Source: Euleptes europaea (taxonomy: Eukaryota > Chordata > Lepidosauria > Squamata > Sphaerodactylidae). Taken from it: a stretch of 64,000 bases of DNA. The stretch is taken from assembly GCF_029931775.1 (NCBI RefSeq), contig NC_079312.1, positions 16,747,821-16,811,820 on the forward strand. The letters are read 5' to 3'. Position numbers and translations under genes: made by a program. Under the pieces are notes generated by a model, which was given only the letters and a program-made list of their open reading frames with translations, ran no database searches and was not told the DNA's origin. Below, one piece after another: positions 1 through 12,456 of this stretch (position 1 is the stretch's first letter; each line of letters starts with the position of its first letter).

Positions 1-3000
1 GAATATATGCGCCTAATATAAATCAAAAAGTATTTTATGACAAATTAGCAATATTACTAGCTGAATATGCCATAGAAAAAATGATATGGATGGGGGATTT
101 TAACGGTGTTAAAGTACCTAAGATAGATCTGGGAAAAAGAAAAAAGCGTCTAATGAAGGAAAATTACCAGGGGTCTTTGATGCTCTTACTGATCAATGGA
201 ATATGTTTGATGTTTGGAGACTGGCACATGGAAATAAGAAGGGTTATACTTTTTTTTCACAAAGACACCTTACATATTCCAGGATAGATATGTTGTGGTT
301 ATTGAAAGACCTAATAGAGAAATCAGAGGATTCAGAGATCTTACCTAGAGTTTTGTCAGATCACAATGCGGTTTCAGTTAAAATTCAAATGGGAGATAGA
401 GGATATAAACCTTGGAGAATTAATGATTTCCTTTTAAAAAATACTAAAATAGTTGCTAAATTGAAGATGGAAATACAGCACTATTTTAAAGAAAATATAG
501 ATAAGGGTACTCGTGAAGATATAGTTTGGGATGCTGGCAAGGCAGTAATTAGAGGATTATTAATTCAACAAAATACAAGATGGTATAGGGAAAGGGAGAA
601 TAAGAGAAAACATATATTAGATGAAATAAAAAAAGGGGAAAGCTATTTAAGCAGGTTGCAAGATAAAGTAGCTAAACAGGAACAGCAGGCTAAGATTAGA
701 AATTGGCAACAGCAATATGAATTTTTAATTGTAGAAGAAGTTGAAAGAAAACTTATGTACAATAAACAAAGATTTTTTGAACATGCAAATAAGCCAGGTA
801 AAATGTTAGCATGGCAACTTAAGCAGAAGGAGAAAAAGATACCAATAACTCAAATTAAAAGGAATGGTAAGATTACAAGAATAAAAGAGGAGATACTAGA
901 AACATTTGTAGAATTTTATACAAACTTATACAGAAAAAATGTATCTTCAGAGGTAGAAATGGATATGTACCTTACTAAAGGAGACGGGAAAAATAATAAA
1001 GATTTATTGGATCCTCCAATAACTAAAGAGGAGTTGGAAGAGGCAATAAAGAAAAGTAAACTAAATAAATCTCCCGGTCCAGATGGATTTAACGCATCTT
1101 ATTATAAAACATTTAAAGACCAATTAATCTCTTATCTATTGGAAGTAATGAATTTAGGATTGACAGAAGGAATTATCCCTCAAACTTGGAAACAGGCAAA
1201 TATAGCATTAATACCAAAGGCAAATTCTGATATATTGGAAATTAAAAACTTTAGACCAATTTCATTGTTAAATGCTGATTACAAACTATTTGTAGCAATT
1301 TTAGCTATGAGATTAAAAAGAGTATTAAATCAAGTAATACATGAAGATCAAGCTTACCAGGAAGGTTGATGAGTCAGAATGTGAGGGTGGTAATTGATCT
1401 TTTAGAATACGCAGAGCAAGATACAACACCAATAGCTCTGATATTTTTGGATGCTGAAAAAGCTTTTGATAATGTCAATTGGCAGTTTATGTTCAAGGTA
1501 TTAAATTTTATGGATTTCGGTGAGAATTTTAAAACAGCTATAAAAGGAATATATACACAACAATCTGCCTATTTGATTATAAACAGGTCATTATCACCAA
1601 ATATTGAAATTCAAAGGGGAACGAGGCAGGGCTGTCCTCTTTCCCCTTTATTGTTTATTTTAGTATTAGAATTATTATTGTATAATTTTAGAAAAAATGA
1701 TGATGTAGTTGGTGTAGGTAGAAATCATTATAAGCTTAAAGCATATGCGGATGATTTAGTATGTTTTTTTATTGATCCGATTGAACAAATTGATAGATGG
1801 AATAAAATTTTGGAGGTTTATGGAAAGCTTTCAGGGTTTAAAGTTAATAAAACTAAAACTAAGATTTTAACTAAGAATATGACTCTTTCACAACAACAAA
1901 TATTAATAAAAAAGACGGGGTTTAATATCAAAAATAAAGTCAAATATTTAGGTATATGGATATCAAATAATAATCTTAATTTATGCCAAGATAATTATGT
2001 GAACCAATGGCAACAGATAAAAAAGGATCTGTTAAGTTAGGAAAAATTGCCATTATCACTGTGGGGAAGAATTTCGGTAGTTAAAATGATGTTATTACCT
2101 AAAATGCTTTTTTTGTTTCAAAACCTGCCAATTGTTAAGGGTGTACAGATATTTGATGTCTGGAAAAAAGACATTATGAGATTTCTCTGGGGTAAAGAAA
2201 GACATAGGATTGCTTATAATAATTTAATTGAATTAAAAGATGCGGGAGGATTTGGATTACCAGATTTGAAAATGTATTATCAAGCAGCATGCTTCACTTG
2301 GATCAAAAATTGGATTCTCTTAGAGAATCAGAAATTATTAGAATTAGAAGGATTTAAGTTGAGATTTGGGTGGCATGCTTACTTGTGGTATGAAAAGGAG
2401 AAAGTAAATAAAGAATTTAATTCTCATATTATTAGGAAAAACTTACTACAAATATGGAATAAATATAAAGAAGTTTTTGAAAGTAAAACTCCCGGCTGGA
2501 TTAACCCTATAGAAGCATTTATGAGAAGAGGAGTACACTTAAATTTGGATTGTAATAACTATAGAGAAATAACAGAATATAAAGAAGGTATATGGGTATT
2601 GAAATCAAGAGAAGAACTTCAGATTAAAGACTGGTTTATGTATTATAAACTAAGAGATGTTTTTAACAAAGATAATAAATTGGGTTTTAATCAAACCAAA
2701 TCGAAATTTGAGATTATACTATCCAAGGGAAATAAAGGATTGATAGGTAGGGTTTATAAATTACTTATAGAAATAAATTTAGAACAAGAAAGGATTAAGT
2801 TAGTGATGTTGAAATGGATGAGAGATTTAGGTTATAATATAGATTTGGAAATATGGGAAAAGTTATGGAAAAAGGAATTTAAGTTCACCATTTCAAATGA
2901 AATAAGAGAGAATTTGTATAAAATGTTTTATAGATGGCATATAACCCCAGTATTATTAAGTAAAATGAAGAAAGATGATGAAGCTTTATGTTGGAAATGT

Positions 3001-3690
3001 GGTATGGAAACAGGTACAATTATGCATGTTTGGTGGTTTTGTAAAAAAATAAGGAGGTTTTGGAGATTAGTTTTGAATGAAACTAATAATCTGATTAAAT
3101 CAAAAATTAAGAGAGACCCCGCCTTTTGTTTATTGGGTATACCAAAAAGAGATCTAGATAAAGGTGATAGAGTCATATGTCAATATAGTTTTGCTGCAGC
3201 AAGAATTATAATTGCTAAAAAATGGAAGCAAACAAGTAAACCTTCAATCAAAGAGTGGCGAGAAAAATTATGGATGTATATGCGGATGGCCAAAATTACA
3301 GCTTTTTTACATGGTAAAGATATGGAGGAATTTAAATGTACGTGGGTAAAGGCCACCGCATATTGGGACAAAGTGGCAAAAACGGATTTTAAAAGTATAG
3401 TTAACGAATTATAGTATAATATGATTTTAAATATGATATAATAATAGATTTTTTTTCTGTTATGTCATAACACTCCATCGGAAGTCCAATGGTGGAGGGC
3501 ACTGGTGGGGGAATGGGATTTGGATTCAGGGCACGATGTGGCTTATAGAGTGATTTGAATATTGTATTAGTGGATAAATAGTGCGCTGAACATGTAATTT
3601 TTTTTCTTTTTATGTATATGTATTTTGTATTTTTTTTCTTTTTTTTGTGTTTATTATGAAAATAAAAAAAATTATATATATATAAAAAAA
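1..3690 (+). mobile_element. L1-clade LINE, 3' part (ORF2 and 3' UTR)
   Basis: This is the 3' portion of a non-LTR retrotransposon; its 5' end lies left of the window. The frame begins inside the AP-type endonuclease (SDHNAV near 360). It continues through reverse transcriptase with SPGPDGF (about 1072), RQGCPLSPLLF (about 1621) and the catalytic YADDL (about 1744), and ends at 3414 after a CCHC-like CWKC...H...C motif near 2990-3040. Only two lesions are visible: a frameshift near 1360 and a TAG near 2038 where the family usually has Trp. The 3' UTR (3415-3690) is AT-rich and ends in a TA/A-rich tail. The element lies in intron 4 of TRIM copy A. The low lesion count suggests a fairly recent insertion. 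A Tx1-like assignment is less likely than L1. Confidence 0.9.
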
Positions 3691-4455
3691 ACAAAGTCAC
3701 ATTTTGAAAACTACCCCAGGAAATTCAGTGTTTCAATCTCCTCAGCTACATTTGTTCCACAAAATGGCAGTTTGAAAACTTTATTTGGCCCAGACAATGC
3801 CTTGGTTGGCATTGGGGATGGCTATGGGGGCACTTTATAGGTGAACACGGGGATGACCGCCCAACCGAATCTGATGTGCTTGGTTTGTTAAGGAGGGTCG
3901 GGTGAGACTACACATGAGGAAGCAGGAGTTGGTGTGGTGCGCCATGTTTCCATCAATATTCCTTCAACCACATGGCACTTAAATGTGCTGCTCCTACTCA
4001 AAATTTCCTTGGCTGTTTGCCCCACATTCAAGGCTGTGGCGAAGTAGGAATGGCGGTGATTCCCCTACCCTGTGTGCTTTTTGTTCACATCAGCCATTGG
4101 GGCAAAGAAACCCGCAATCAGGAAGCCACTTTGCTGCTGCCCTGCGTTGGCAGCTATGGTAACAGCAGGGCTTTCGAAAGAAAGCATTTGTCCTTCTGAG
4201 CAACCCATAATGGGGAATTCAAAGCTGGTGATCAGAAAATTCACGCTTAAAAAAAAGAAATAAAAAGCAAATTCACATTTCTGCTTTAAGACTCCCGGGT
4301 AGTTTCAGAGGGAGAAGCCATGTGACATCATTGGGGTCGAAGTTTCCACACCTCCCCCCAGGGGCAAATGATTAAAAGGAACAGAAGGAAGCACACTTCT
4401 GGGTATGGTGATGTCATGTGACCTGTTTCCTTCCACCATCTCTCAGCCTCACTCT

Positions 4456-4680
4456 TGAGAACATAAGTAGAGCCTGGTGTATGAGACCAGTGGTCCATTT
4501 AGTCCAGCATCCTGTTTCACACAGTGGCCAATACAGACCCCTGGACGGTGTAGAAGGCCGAGGCCCTCCTCTGCTACTGCCTCCTAGCACTGCCTAGTCC
4601 CCTTTTAAAGCTGTCTGTGGTCATGGCCATCACTACCTCAACCTACAGTGAATTCTCAACTTCATTTGGTGCCCCTGACT
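4456..4680 (-). mobile_element. CR1-like LINE 3' fragment
   Basis: The stretch reads ACATAAG...GACCAGTGGTCCA...AGTCCAGCATCCTGT, the reverse complement of a common sauropsid CR1-type 3' end (compare 58,580-58,800 in plus orientation). It interrupts the duplicated block relative to unit B, so it entered copy A alone or was lost from B. Confidence 0.6.
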
Positions 4681-4799
4681 TCCAGTATTATGGGAGATGG
4701 AGAAAAAGACATGAAGGCACTGAACCTTCCCTCCTCCATTTTGTCCTCACAGCATTGCTGAATGTGGGATTGAACCACGGTCCTACAGTCCTAGTCACG

Positions 4800-5011
4800 G
4801 GACACAGGAAGCTGCCGTATACTCAATCAGACCATTGGTCTGTCAAAATTAGTATGGTTTACTCAGGGTGGCAGTGGCTTTCCAGGGTCTCTGGTAGAGG
4901 TCTGTCACCCCACCTAGTACCTGATCCTCTGACCTGGAGATGGCAGGGGTTGAACCCAAGACCTTCTGCATGTCAAGCAGAGGCTCTTCGTCTGAGCCAC
5001 AATCCCTCCCC
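4800..5011 (-). mobile_element. tRNA-derived SINE (family 2)
   Basis: The left part matches AAGCTGCCGTATACTCAATC and the right part carries reverse-complement pol III boxes (GGTTGAACCC near 4,950 and a GAGCC box near 4,995). The same family appears at 45,380, 49,449, 53,747, 54,907 and 59,409. Confidence 0.8.
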
Positions 5012-5488
5012 TCACTCTAACCCTAAACTCCAGAACTCTCAACCACCCCGGCTTTCTTTTTCTTCCACATGGCATTTGCAAGGCAGATCTGGGCAGGGGA
5101 TGTGGGGTTGGTGTTCTGAAGGCCAAACTTGATTGTGTTTTTTCAGAGTTGGGTCTGGGTTCCCCATGGCCACCCACCAACTGTGGGGAATAGCAAGAGC
5201 CCATTTGCCCTCCAGATGCCCCTGTGGGAGAGGAAGGGCTCCTACCTCTGCCCCCCCAGCTCTTTGACATGTTGAAACAGCCCACGTGAGGGGAGTTATT
5301 TCCCCATTTTTGCTGCTTCACACGCACAGAATAGTCCAGGCAGAGCAGCAGAAATGGAGAAATAACTCCCCAGCACAGTTTCCACACAGGAAAATGGCTG
5401 GGGGGCCGAAAGGAGCCCTTCCGCCCCCTGTGGTGGAGCTTTGAGCCCAAATGGACTCTGTTTTATATTTTTAATAATGTAAGCACTT

Positions 5489-6601
5489 TGGTTCTTGTAG
5501 GTTATCCGGGCTGTGTAACCGAGGTCTTGGAATTTTCTTTCCTGACGTTTCACCAGCAACTGTGGCAGGCATCTTCAGAGTAGTAACACTGAAGGACAGT
5601 GTCTCTCAGTGTCAAGGGTGTAGGAAGTTTCTTCAGGTGAGAGTTGTCGGTCTGTCAGATTGAAGATAATCCGTTTGTTGTCAAGTTTTGGACTGGTCTG
5701 TCTTCTTTCCTGTAATTTGTTAAACTTTTGCTTCTGTCTGGAAGTATGGCTGGTTAACCCCTGTTCCATTTTTCTGTATTCTTGCCATTTATTAAAGGAG
5801 TCACTGATAGGATGGAGAAACTTTTGAAAAAACATAACCTACAAACAGTGTTTAAACCCACCAAGAAAATACAACAAATGCTACGATCAGCAAAAGACAA
5901 AAGAGACCCCCTCACCTCTGCAGGAGTATATCGTATACCTTGCAGCTGTGGAGAAGTTTACATCGCAACGCAGCATACAAACAAGGATAAAAGAACATGA
6001 AAGATACTGCAGACTTGGCCAACCTGAGAAATCAGCAGTGGCTGAACATGGACTGACACAAACAGGACACAGGGTCTTATTCCAAGACACTGAAAGACTG
6101 GACAATTCTACCAACTATTTTGTCAGATTGCACAGAGAAGCCATTGAAATTCATAAACATCAGCACAACTTTAACAGAAAAGAGGAGAGTTTAAGAATGA
6201 ATAAGGCTTGGCTTCCTGTCCTGAAAACCTCCAGACTAACATTCAACAATAGCCTTGCAGATTAGTTTTGGATTACACACATTAACAGATCACTTCAGGA
6301 TACAATGGTTCCATATTAATATACCATACCCTCATTAGCACATTATCTTGATACTTACAGGACAATGATTAGCACATTACTTTTGCAGGACAATACTCAG
6401 CTCAAACCCAACCCATTTCTGACTATATATTACTCTTCCTACACCCTTGACACTGAGAGACACTGTCCTTCAGTGTGACTCCTCTGAAGATGCGTGCCAC
6501 AGTTGCTGGTGAAACGTCAGGAAAGAAAATTCCAAGACCTCGGTTACACAGCCCGGATAACCTACAAGAACCAATGAACTCTGACCGTGAAAGCCTTCGA
6601 C
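5489..6601 (+). mobile_element. Penelope-like element with inverted terminal pLTR segments
   Basis: This is a 1.1-kb Penelope-like retroelement flanked by an exact 13-bp duplication, AATGTAAGCACTT (5,476-5,488 and 6,602-6,614). The interior from about 5,800 to 6,265 encodes a GIY-YIG-type endonuclease region: DPLTSAGVYRIPCSCGEVYI, then RIKEHERYCRLGQPEKSAVA, then HREAIEIHKHQHNFNRKEES. This is the C-terminal region characteristic of Penelope proteins; the reverse transcriptase is absent. The ends, about 5,489-5,635 and 6,437-6,601, are inverted copies of one terminal sequence (GGTTATCCGGGCTGTG and its complement). The copy is broken and cannot be active by itself. Confidence 0.88.
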
Positions 6602-7140
6602 AATGTAAGCACTTGTTCCCGATGCACTCCCACAAGCAACACTCGCAGACAGGTAATCCAAAGAAGAGTTGACTTTAATGGAGATCATACAGGTATTCAG
6701 AGCTTGCAAAGGTAAAAAAGGCAGGAATAACTGGAAAAGGACAAACGACAGGATATATGGGCTTATAGGTCATATCAGATAGTATGTTGGCATAGTAACC
6801 ACAGGTCAAAGGGGCCAGGCTCTCACGAGCTTCAAAGCCGGAAAAGGAATGCAACTGGCAGATAATCCTTGAGCAAGGAGAAAAGACATTTCTAAACGCA
6901 GCGAGGAGAAAGTAGAGGCCTGACCATTCCCCCACGGCTGCTGTGTGGCTTTGGGGTCTCAGGAGCTACTGTCAGGTGGATGTTCCTCTCCGAATAGCCT
7001 CCAATCATACTCTGCTCTCACCTCAGCATGTGTCTCTCGACTTTCTGGCAATTCCTCAGTTTCTCTGATCCACCTGGCGGCGGGGGGGGGGGGGGGAGTT
7101 GTGAATTGGATGGATGGTACCTTGACATGATTTTCTCCAG

Positions 7141-7259
7141 GTATGAAGAAAAGGAGGCGTTTGAGAATCCAGTGGCTTTTCCTCTTGTACTGAAGTGGCG
7201 CATCTGGGACTTCTGGGATTTAAATTCCCTTTTGGAGGGCATCAAGAAGCAATTGAAAG
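7141..7259 (+). CDS. TRIM copy A, exon 5 (end of coiled coil)
   Basis: This 119-nt exon lies between a TTTTCTCCAG acceptor and a G|GTAATG donor. It reads [20 protein letters not shown] followed by [19 protein letters not shown], the segment between coiled coil and B30.2 in TRIM39/TRIM27-like proteins. It has the same length and phase as exon 5 of gene B (24,163-24,281). Exons 1-4 are not in the window and should lie left of the L1. Confidence 0.85.
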
Positions 7260-7261
7260 GT

Positions 7262-7370
7262 AATGTACATAAGAAAAGCCATGCTGGATCAGACCAAGGC
7301 CCATGAAGTCCAGCAGTCTGTTAGCACAGTGGCCACCCAGGTGCATCTAGGCCCACAAGTAAGACGACTG
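7262..7370 (-). mobile_element. CR1-like LINE 3' fragment
   Basis: It contains GCCATGCTGGATCAGACCAA, the reverse complement of the CR1-type 3' end seen at 58,770. A longer relative follows exon 5 in unit B at 24,289, so the insertion predates the duplication. Confidence 0.6.
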
Positions 7371-7371
7371 A

Positions 7372-7655
7372 AGCAGCAACCTCAAAATGGCTGCCACAAA
7401 ATAGCTGCCCCTAGAGGTGGAGCCAGCCACAAAATGGCTGCTGCAATGTACATGCAGACACACAGTGAAGATCCTTGCGCTGTGGTGGCAGATGGTGCCC
7501 AAGCAACATTTTTTTAAAAGCTGCATAGCCAATCAGAAGCCTTGCTTGGCAAAAGTCCCACCTTGCCCTGGCCATTTTGTGGAATACTTAGTGGGTACCA
7601 GGAAATGTATTGGTGGGCACCACAGTGTCCATGGGCACGATGTTGGGGATCCCTG
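7372..7655 (+). mobile_element. hAT-like non-autonomous element (3' part)
   Basis: It carries repeated CAAAATGGCTGC motifs and ends in GTTGGGGATCCCTG. That matches the terminal inverted repeat seen whole at 44,864-45,055 (GTCCCCAA ... TTGGGGACCCCTG). The left terminus is missing. Confidence 0.6.
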
Positions 7656-8387
7656 ACTTCTATAGTTAGCAGACCCAGGAATGTGAGAATTGTGTGTACT
7701 AATTCACACGGATATTTTAGTTCACCATGGAAGGTTTTGTGGTCAGAATTCTCCCACAACTTTAGTTCAGAATTGCATTACGTGGATTTTCTGAAAATTA
7801 TTCTGTGGTGCTGCTCTTTAGTCATTTGTGTCTGTGGACTGGCAAATTGGGATGTAGTGGTGGAAAAAGCAGCTAAAATGAAAGGGAGGGGGAGGAAACT
7901 GCCCTTCAAGGCATCCTCATGAAATGGAGACACCCACCCCATTCCTTTCAGGAATAACTACCCCTATCCTCAGTGCAGTGTGTCTGTGGCCAAATTGGAC
8001 CTCTCAAAATGGGTCTCTTTGACTGAGAGTCTGTGTTTGCTTGAGCATGTCGTAGCTGAGCCCACAGAGGGGTCTCAGGGGGACTGAGGGTGGGGTCTCA
8101 AGCAGATTTACACCCTTCTAATCACATCGAAATCAGCGGAGTTAGAAGGCGGTAAGTCTGCTTCGGATGGCACTGTGGAATCTCTTTTTGGAAGGATCCT
8201 GAGTTTAGCTGGAGTGGATCCTTGGGCCGCAGTCCTTAGCATACATTCTATGAAGTCAATCTCCAGTCACTAAAAGTCACTAGTGAAAAGAAATGTGAAC
8301 ATTACCACATCAATAAAGTTTGGGAAGTATTTTCCCCAGAAGTAGGTTCTACTTAACTGTTTAGCTGAAACTCAGAGGAAAATATAT

Positions 8388-8580
8388 ATGCATGTGCCAT
8401 CAAGTCACAACAATTTATGGCAACCCCAGAAAGTGGTTTTCAAGGCAAGTGAGAAGCAGAGATTTCTTTGCCATTGCCTTCCTCTGCAGAATCTTCTTTG
8501 GTCTCCCATCCAAGGACCGACCCTGCTTAGCTTTCAAGATCTGATGAGTCGGGGCTACACCATGGCACCTTCCCTCCCCA
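8388..8580 (-). mobile_element. 5S rRNA-derived SINE
   Basis: The segment GGTCTCCCATCC...GACCGACCCTGCTTAGC is the reverse complement of the 3' half of 5S rRNA. It is followed by the GTTTTCAAGGCAAG tail typical of this amniote SINE type. The paralogous copy is at 25,010-25,190, so it predates the A/B duplication. Confidence 0.75.
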
Positions 8581-8665
8581 AGAGAAATATTATTAACTGA
8601 TGTTTTTGTCACAAGATTGGTGATAGGCACAAGGGTCTGCTGCTCACTTTCTGTTTCTTCCTTAG

Positions 8666-8698
8666 ACACTCTGGATTCTGGACTTCCCCTGCAGAAAG
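8666..8698 (+). CDS. TRIM copy A, exon 6 (linker)
   Basis: This 33-nt exon lies between CTTCCTTAG and G|GTACG and encodes DTLDSGLPLQK. The first codon is completed by the last G of exon 5, and the final G joins CA of exon 7. It is identical in length and phase to 25,297-25,329 in gene B. Confidence 0.8.
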
Positions 8699-8830
8699 GT
8701 ACGTTTGTCTTCATACACTGATCATTTATTTCTTAACTAAAAAGCTTCACCTTACACTTTCTGTTCTGCTTAGTGTTTTTCTTGTTTTGTTCCTCAACCT
8801 CTCTCCCTCCCTGCCACAGCCAGTTCCTTC

Positions 8831-10362
8831 TTGTTCTGAGGAGGTCTGTCAGGGGGAAAGAGAAGGTGATCTCTGAGGAGATGAACTGCCTCCTTTCACC
8901 TACCTGCCACCATATTGAAACAATAGGGAAGGGTTGAGGGCATCAGCCCTTGAGGGCCCATCAGAATCCTCCCATGAGAGGCCCAGACCAGGTTGGAAAT
9001 CCCATTTCTCCCAGTGGATTTCCCCACCTGCTTTCCAGGTTTCCTCAGTTTCCAGGTGCTATAAATTGTGTATTGGATCCACGGTTGTTGTTTTAAAAGC
9101 TGCGTTTCTGGAATGGCAGTATATGAAAGCAGAAGTCCAGCCTGCCCTGGTGCTGTTTTCCAGTTGTTCACCCACAATTTGAGTTTTGGAGAAGAACTGG
9201 AACGATGTGCCTGTCACTCACAAGCCTCTTCAGTTTGGTCTTCTGTCACTTGGATGCACACTTCTGGGCAGGAGGGGGCTGTCTCCCGAGTATATTTCAG
9301 AGTAAATTCAGACCGAAGGAAGGCAGATGCTTTCTAGTGCTGGTGACTGGGAACTTCCATTTGCCACATTCATGGATGCAGGTCAAATGTTGGCTTTGCT
9401 CTGTTTTGCTCCCTTCTTGGAAGGGTCAGTTGTTGGCTGTTTTAAATGAATACATTTTCAAACAGCATTGATGGTACATCGCAACATATCAATCCTTTAC
9501 CAAAGCTTTCAGTAAAGTTGCAGAACTGGTTTTTGAATAGTACCTCCAGGATATTAGATGTATGTGTGTTTTTAGGGTCACAAGGTCATTTTCCTCTTAA
9601 AAATTTAGTCTGCTTTATGAAGTTTTTACCTTTTGGTGCTGCATTAGAATAGCATTTTCAAGACTCTGCAAAATATACGTGTCAAGGAAACCCGTTCTTG
9701 ATGCCTAAGAACGTTTGTTGCTTGACTGAGTTCCATAACAAAAGACTGTGTATTCTTCTGCCAAAGGTGGCTGTTGAGGCATCCGTTTTTCCAGCCCAGA
9801 GTAGGTCATGCTTGAAGTTTGATAGCTCTGTGATGGAAACTCTAGTGCAGAAGGGCTCCCCATTGGTAATGTTGAAGCTCTTTTTAAACTGCCACCAAGG
9901 ATACCACAAGAGGGCTTTGTTTTTGCAGAGCTATCAATAAGTTGCTTCCACAGGAGCAGGGAGGGGACATGAATTCAATACCAAGGATATTGCTGTCAAT
10001 TCTAGCTTGATCCTGGCCATCTTCTCACAGGTTATCTGCCCTGGGTTCAAATCTTTTGGGGAAATGTCCTTCCTCCCGCTTCCCCACTTTATTTGTGCAC
10101 CTGCTGGGGTTTCCCAGGTTTTCTCCAATCTTTCTCAATCTTTCCTGGTTTTCAGTAAAGCCTGGATGGCTGGTATTCAGATTTTCCCACCTATGTGGCA
10201 GCCATTTCTCTGACCCTGTCCTTGTGGTGACCATTTCCTTCCCTCACCTCTGGGGGATTAAAAACAAACAAACAATACTGTTATAAAATGATATGGAAAC
10301 CCATGTTTTACCAATACGTGTACCTGGTTCTCTGAATTCCAAGCCTTCATTAAAAAGTAAGT
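8831..10362. other. No gene seen; intron 6 of TRIM copy A
   Basis: I see no conserved protein or recognised repeat here. Short open frames on both strands have no family features. It has no counterpart in unit B, where CR1 and PLE-like sequence lies instead. Confidence 0.5.
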
Positions 10363-10370
10363 CTCTAGAC

Positions 10371-10639
10371 CAGTGGTTCCCAACGTGAGGCACACGCCCC
10401 ACAGGGGGGCAATTCGAGAATAAGTTATTAACAGTGAATTCTTTTGCATTTCTTATGGTTCTAGGGGCCTCATATACAGTATATAAATATATATTGTGAC
10501 ATACACATTTTAAAAATTAAGATCAATGTACATGGCGGTCAGCTGGTGACAGTGGAGAGGGGGAAAATGTCGCAGGGGAGGCATCAGCATTTTAGAGATG
10601 CTTAAGTGGGGAATGGCCAAAAAAAGTTGGGAACCACTG
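10371..10639. mobile_element. hAT-type non-autonomous DNA element with TSD
   Basis: It starts CAGTGGTTCCCAAC and ends GTTGGGAACCACTG, perfect 14-bp terminal inverted repeats. An exact 8-bp duplication, CTCTAGAC, flanks it (10,363-10,370 and 10,640-10,647). There is no coding capacity. Confidence 0.92.
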
Positions 10640-11459
10640 CTCTAGACCTTTCTGTTGTGACAATATACAGGGGAAAGCATCAATACAATGATATGCTATT
10701 ACTGATTTTTTTTTTTTTAAGCCAAAGGCCCAGGGGAGTGGGGCGGGTGCTGCTGGGGGACTGAAGCATCTGGGTCTCTCTAGAAGACATAGCGAGTTCC
10801 AAGGGAATGAAAATTCCGATCTGTCTTCCTTCCCCCAAGTTCCCTATGCTGCGAAGCACAGAAAATATTTTTGGGGTGTTTTTGATTCAAGGTGTACTGG
10901 AAGACACCTTGAATGGTAGGAGAAGAGGGGTAATCATTTTTTAGAATAAATAACTGAAGGTTGGGTTGAGTAGAAATATTATTGGGATAAAGGGGAAAAA
11001 TGTACCGGTACATCCATAGTGTCCTTGCAAAAACCCCAAAGAAGAACAAAATTCATGTAATATCTTCATTATTTATTATTTCAATTGGCACAAAACATTG
11101 TGCTATCTTTCAAGCACACCAGATGTCTATATCAGGCTGGATGTGACAACTTTTAAAAAACAGAAGGGTGGAAGGCAGATCCTTCAGGCTGTGGTGTGAC
11201 GGTCTGATCTCGCAGGCATCCTCTAAAGGTGCAGGCAAGCCAGTAGCTTCACTGTGTTGCTGCCGTAATGTTACCTTACAGGATATTCCCTGGGAAGCTG
11301 TGTTCAGTCAAATCTTTGTTCTTTGATTGAAATATAGAAACCACCCCAAGTCCACCCAAAATTCTTCCAAATGCCAGTTGAGAAACACATCTCCCTGGCA
11401 GGCTGAAAGCAATGGGGAACCCCCTTCCAGTCTCTGTGTTTTGTTCAGAGTCAGTTAAT

Positions 11460-12060
11460 TCATTTATGCATGGGTGCTTGGACTCACGTTCGCCCCCTGT
11501 CTGACTCTGTTGTTCCTTGGAGTTCTGCATGTGTTTTCCTTCCATGAGAAATGAGCTCGCTGCCAGCCCTCCCATTGTCCGGGTCTTCCCATTCCTTTGT
11601 TCTCCCCTGAGCTCAGCCCAGCTGAAATCTCTGTGCAGAAGACAAAGCAGTCTTACAGTCAATCACAAAGCTGCATGTCAAGATGCAGGCATTCAAATGC
11701 TTCCTCGGAGCTCTTTCTGAGCAAAATAAAGGCTTTTTAAAACCGAGGCTTGGATTTCTCCCCCCCCCCTTCAAATTGCTCTGTTTTTTGTTCTTAAAAT
11801 GCATTTTTATGTGGCAATTGGGTTTTTTGGGGGGGATTTTCCTTCACACTGTGAAGTAAGCCAATTACAAAGCAGCATTTAAAGGAGAGGGACTTGATTT
11901 GAGTTTTGGAGACTGCTGGTGCAAAGATTTCCAACAGGAAAGTGTGGGTCCAGCGAGCAACGAACCTCAGGTAAAGCTCCCATGCATAAATCACCCTAAA
12001 GGCCACATTCAGTGATATGACCTGTTTTGAGGTGTGTCTCTGATCAGGACTAAGAGCCAC
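11460..12060 (+). repeat. Dispersed repeat, family not identified (copy 1)
   Basis: It matches, in inverted orientation, the interval about 31,700-32,130. Shared words include GTTCCTTGGAGTT, TTTATGCATGGGT, GGTCTTCC and CCAATTACAAAGCAG. It contains AATAAAGGC near 11,728. I cannot assign a family. Confidence 0.55.
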
Positions 12061-12456
12061 AACCTGTTCAACCTATTCTGTGCTTCTTCTCATTTTCATG
12101 TGATTTGGGTGTTTGTGTAAATGCTTTCTCATGTGTAATTTCCTACACATACACACAAAACCCTGTGAATGAAATAGCCATGGTTCTCTTCTCTCTCAAG
12201 GTCCCCTGCTTGGGAGAGGATGTGTTAGGAAATGGGTTGTGTTCCTGTGGGTTTTTATTGTGCATTTTATCTGCCTTCTCTGGAAGTTCCCAGGAAGGCT
12301 GCTCTGCGTTTTAGCAGGTCAGGAGGAGGCAGGAGAGTCTGTGAATCTAGGAGAGGGTTAAAAAGGTGGGAGCAGGAGAAAGAGGCAGAAAAGGCCAGAG
12401 GGAGAAATCTCCCACCTGACGTTTCTCTTCTTTTCTCCTCATTTTTCCCGCAACAG

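Noticed and set aside
4617-5450. Frames of 171 and 178 codons
   Set aside because: They run through a SINE and a CR1 fragment.
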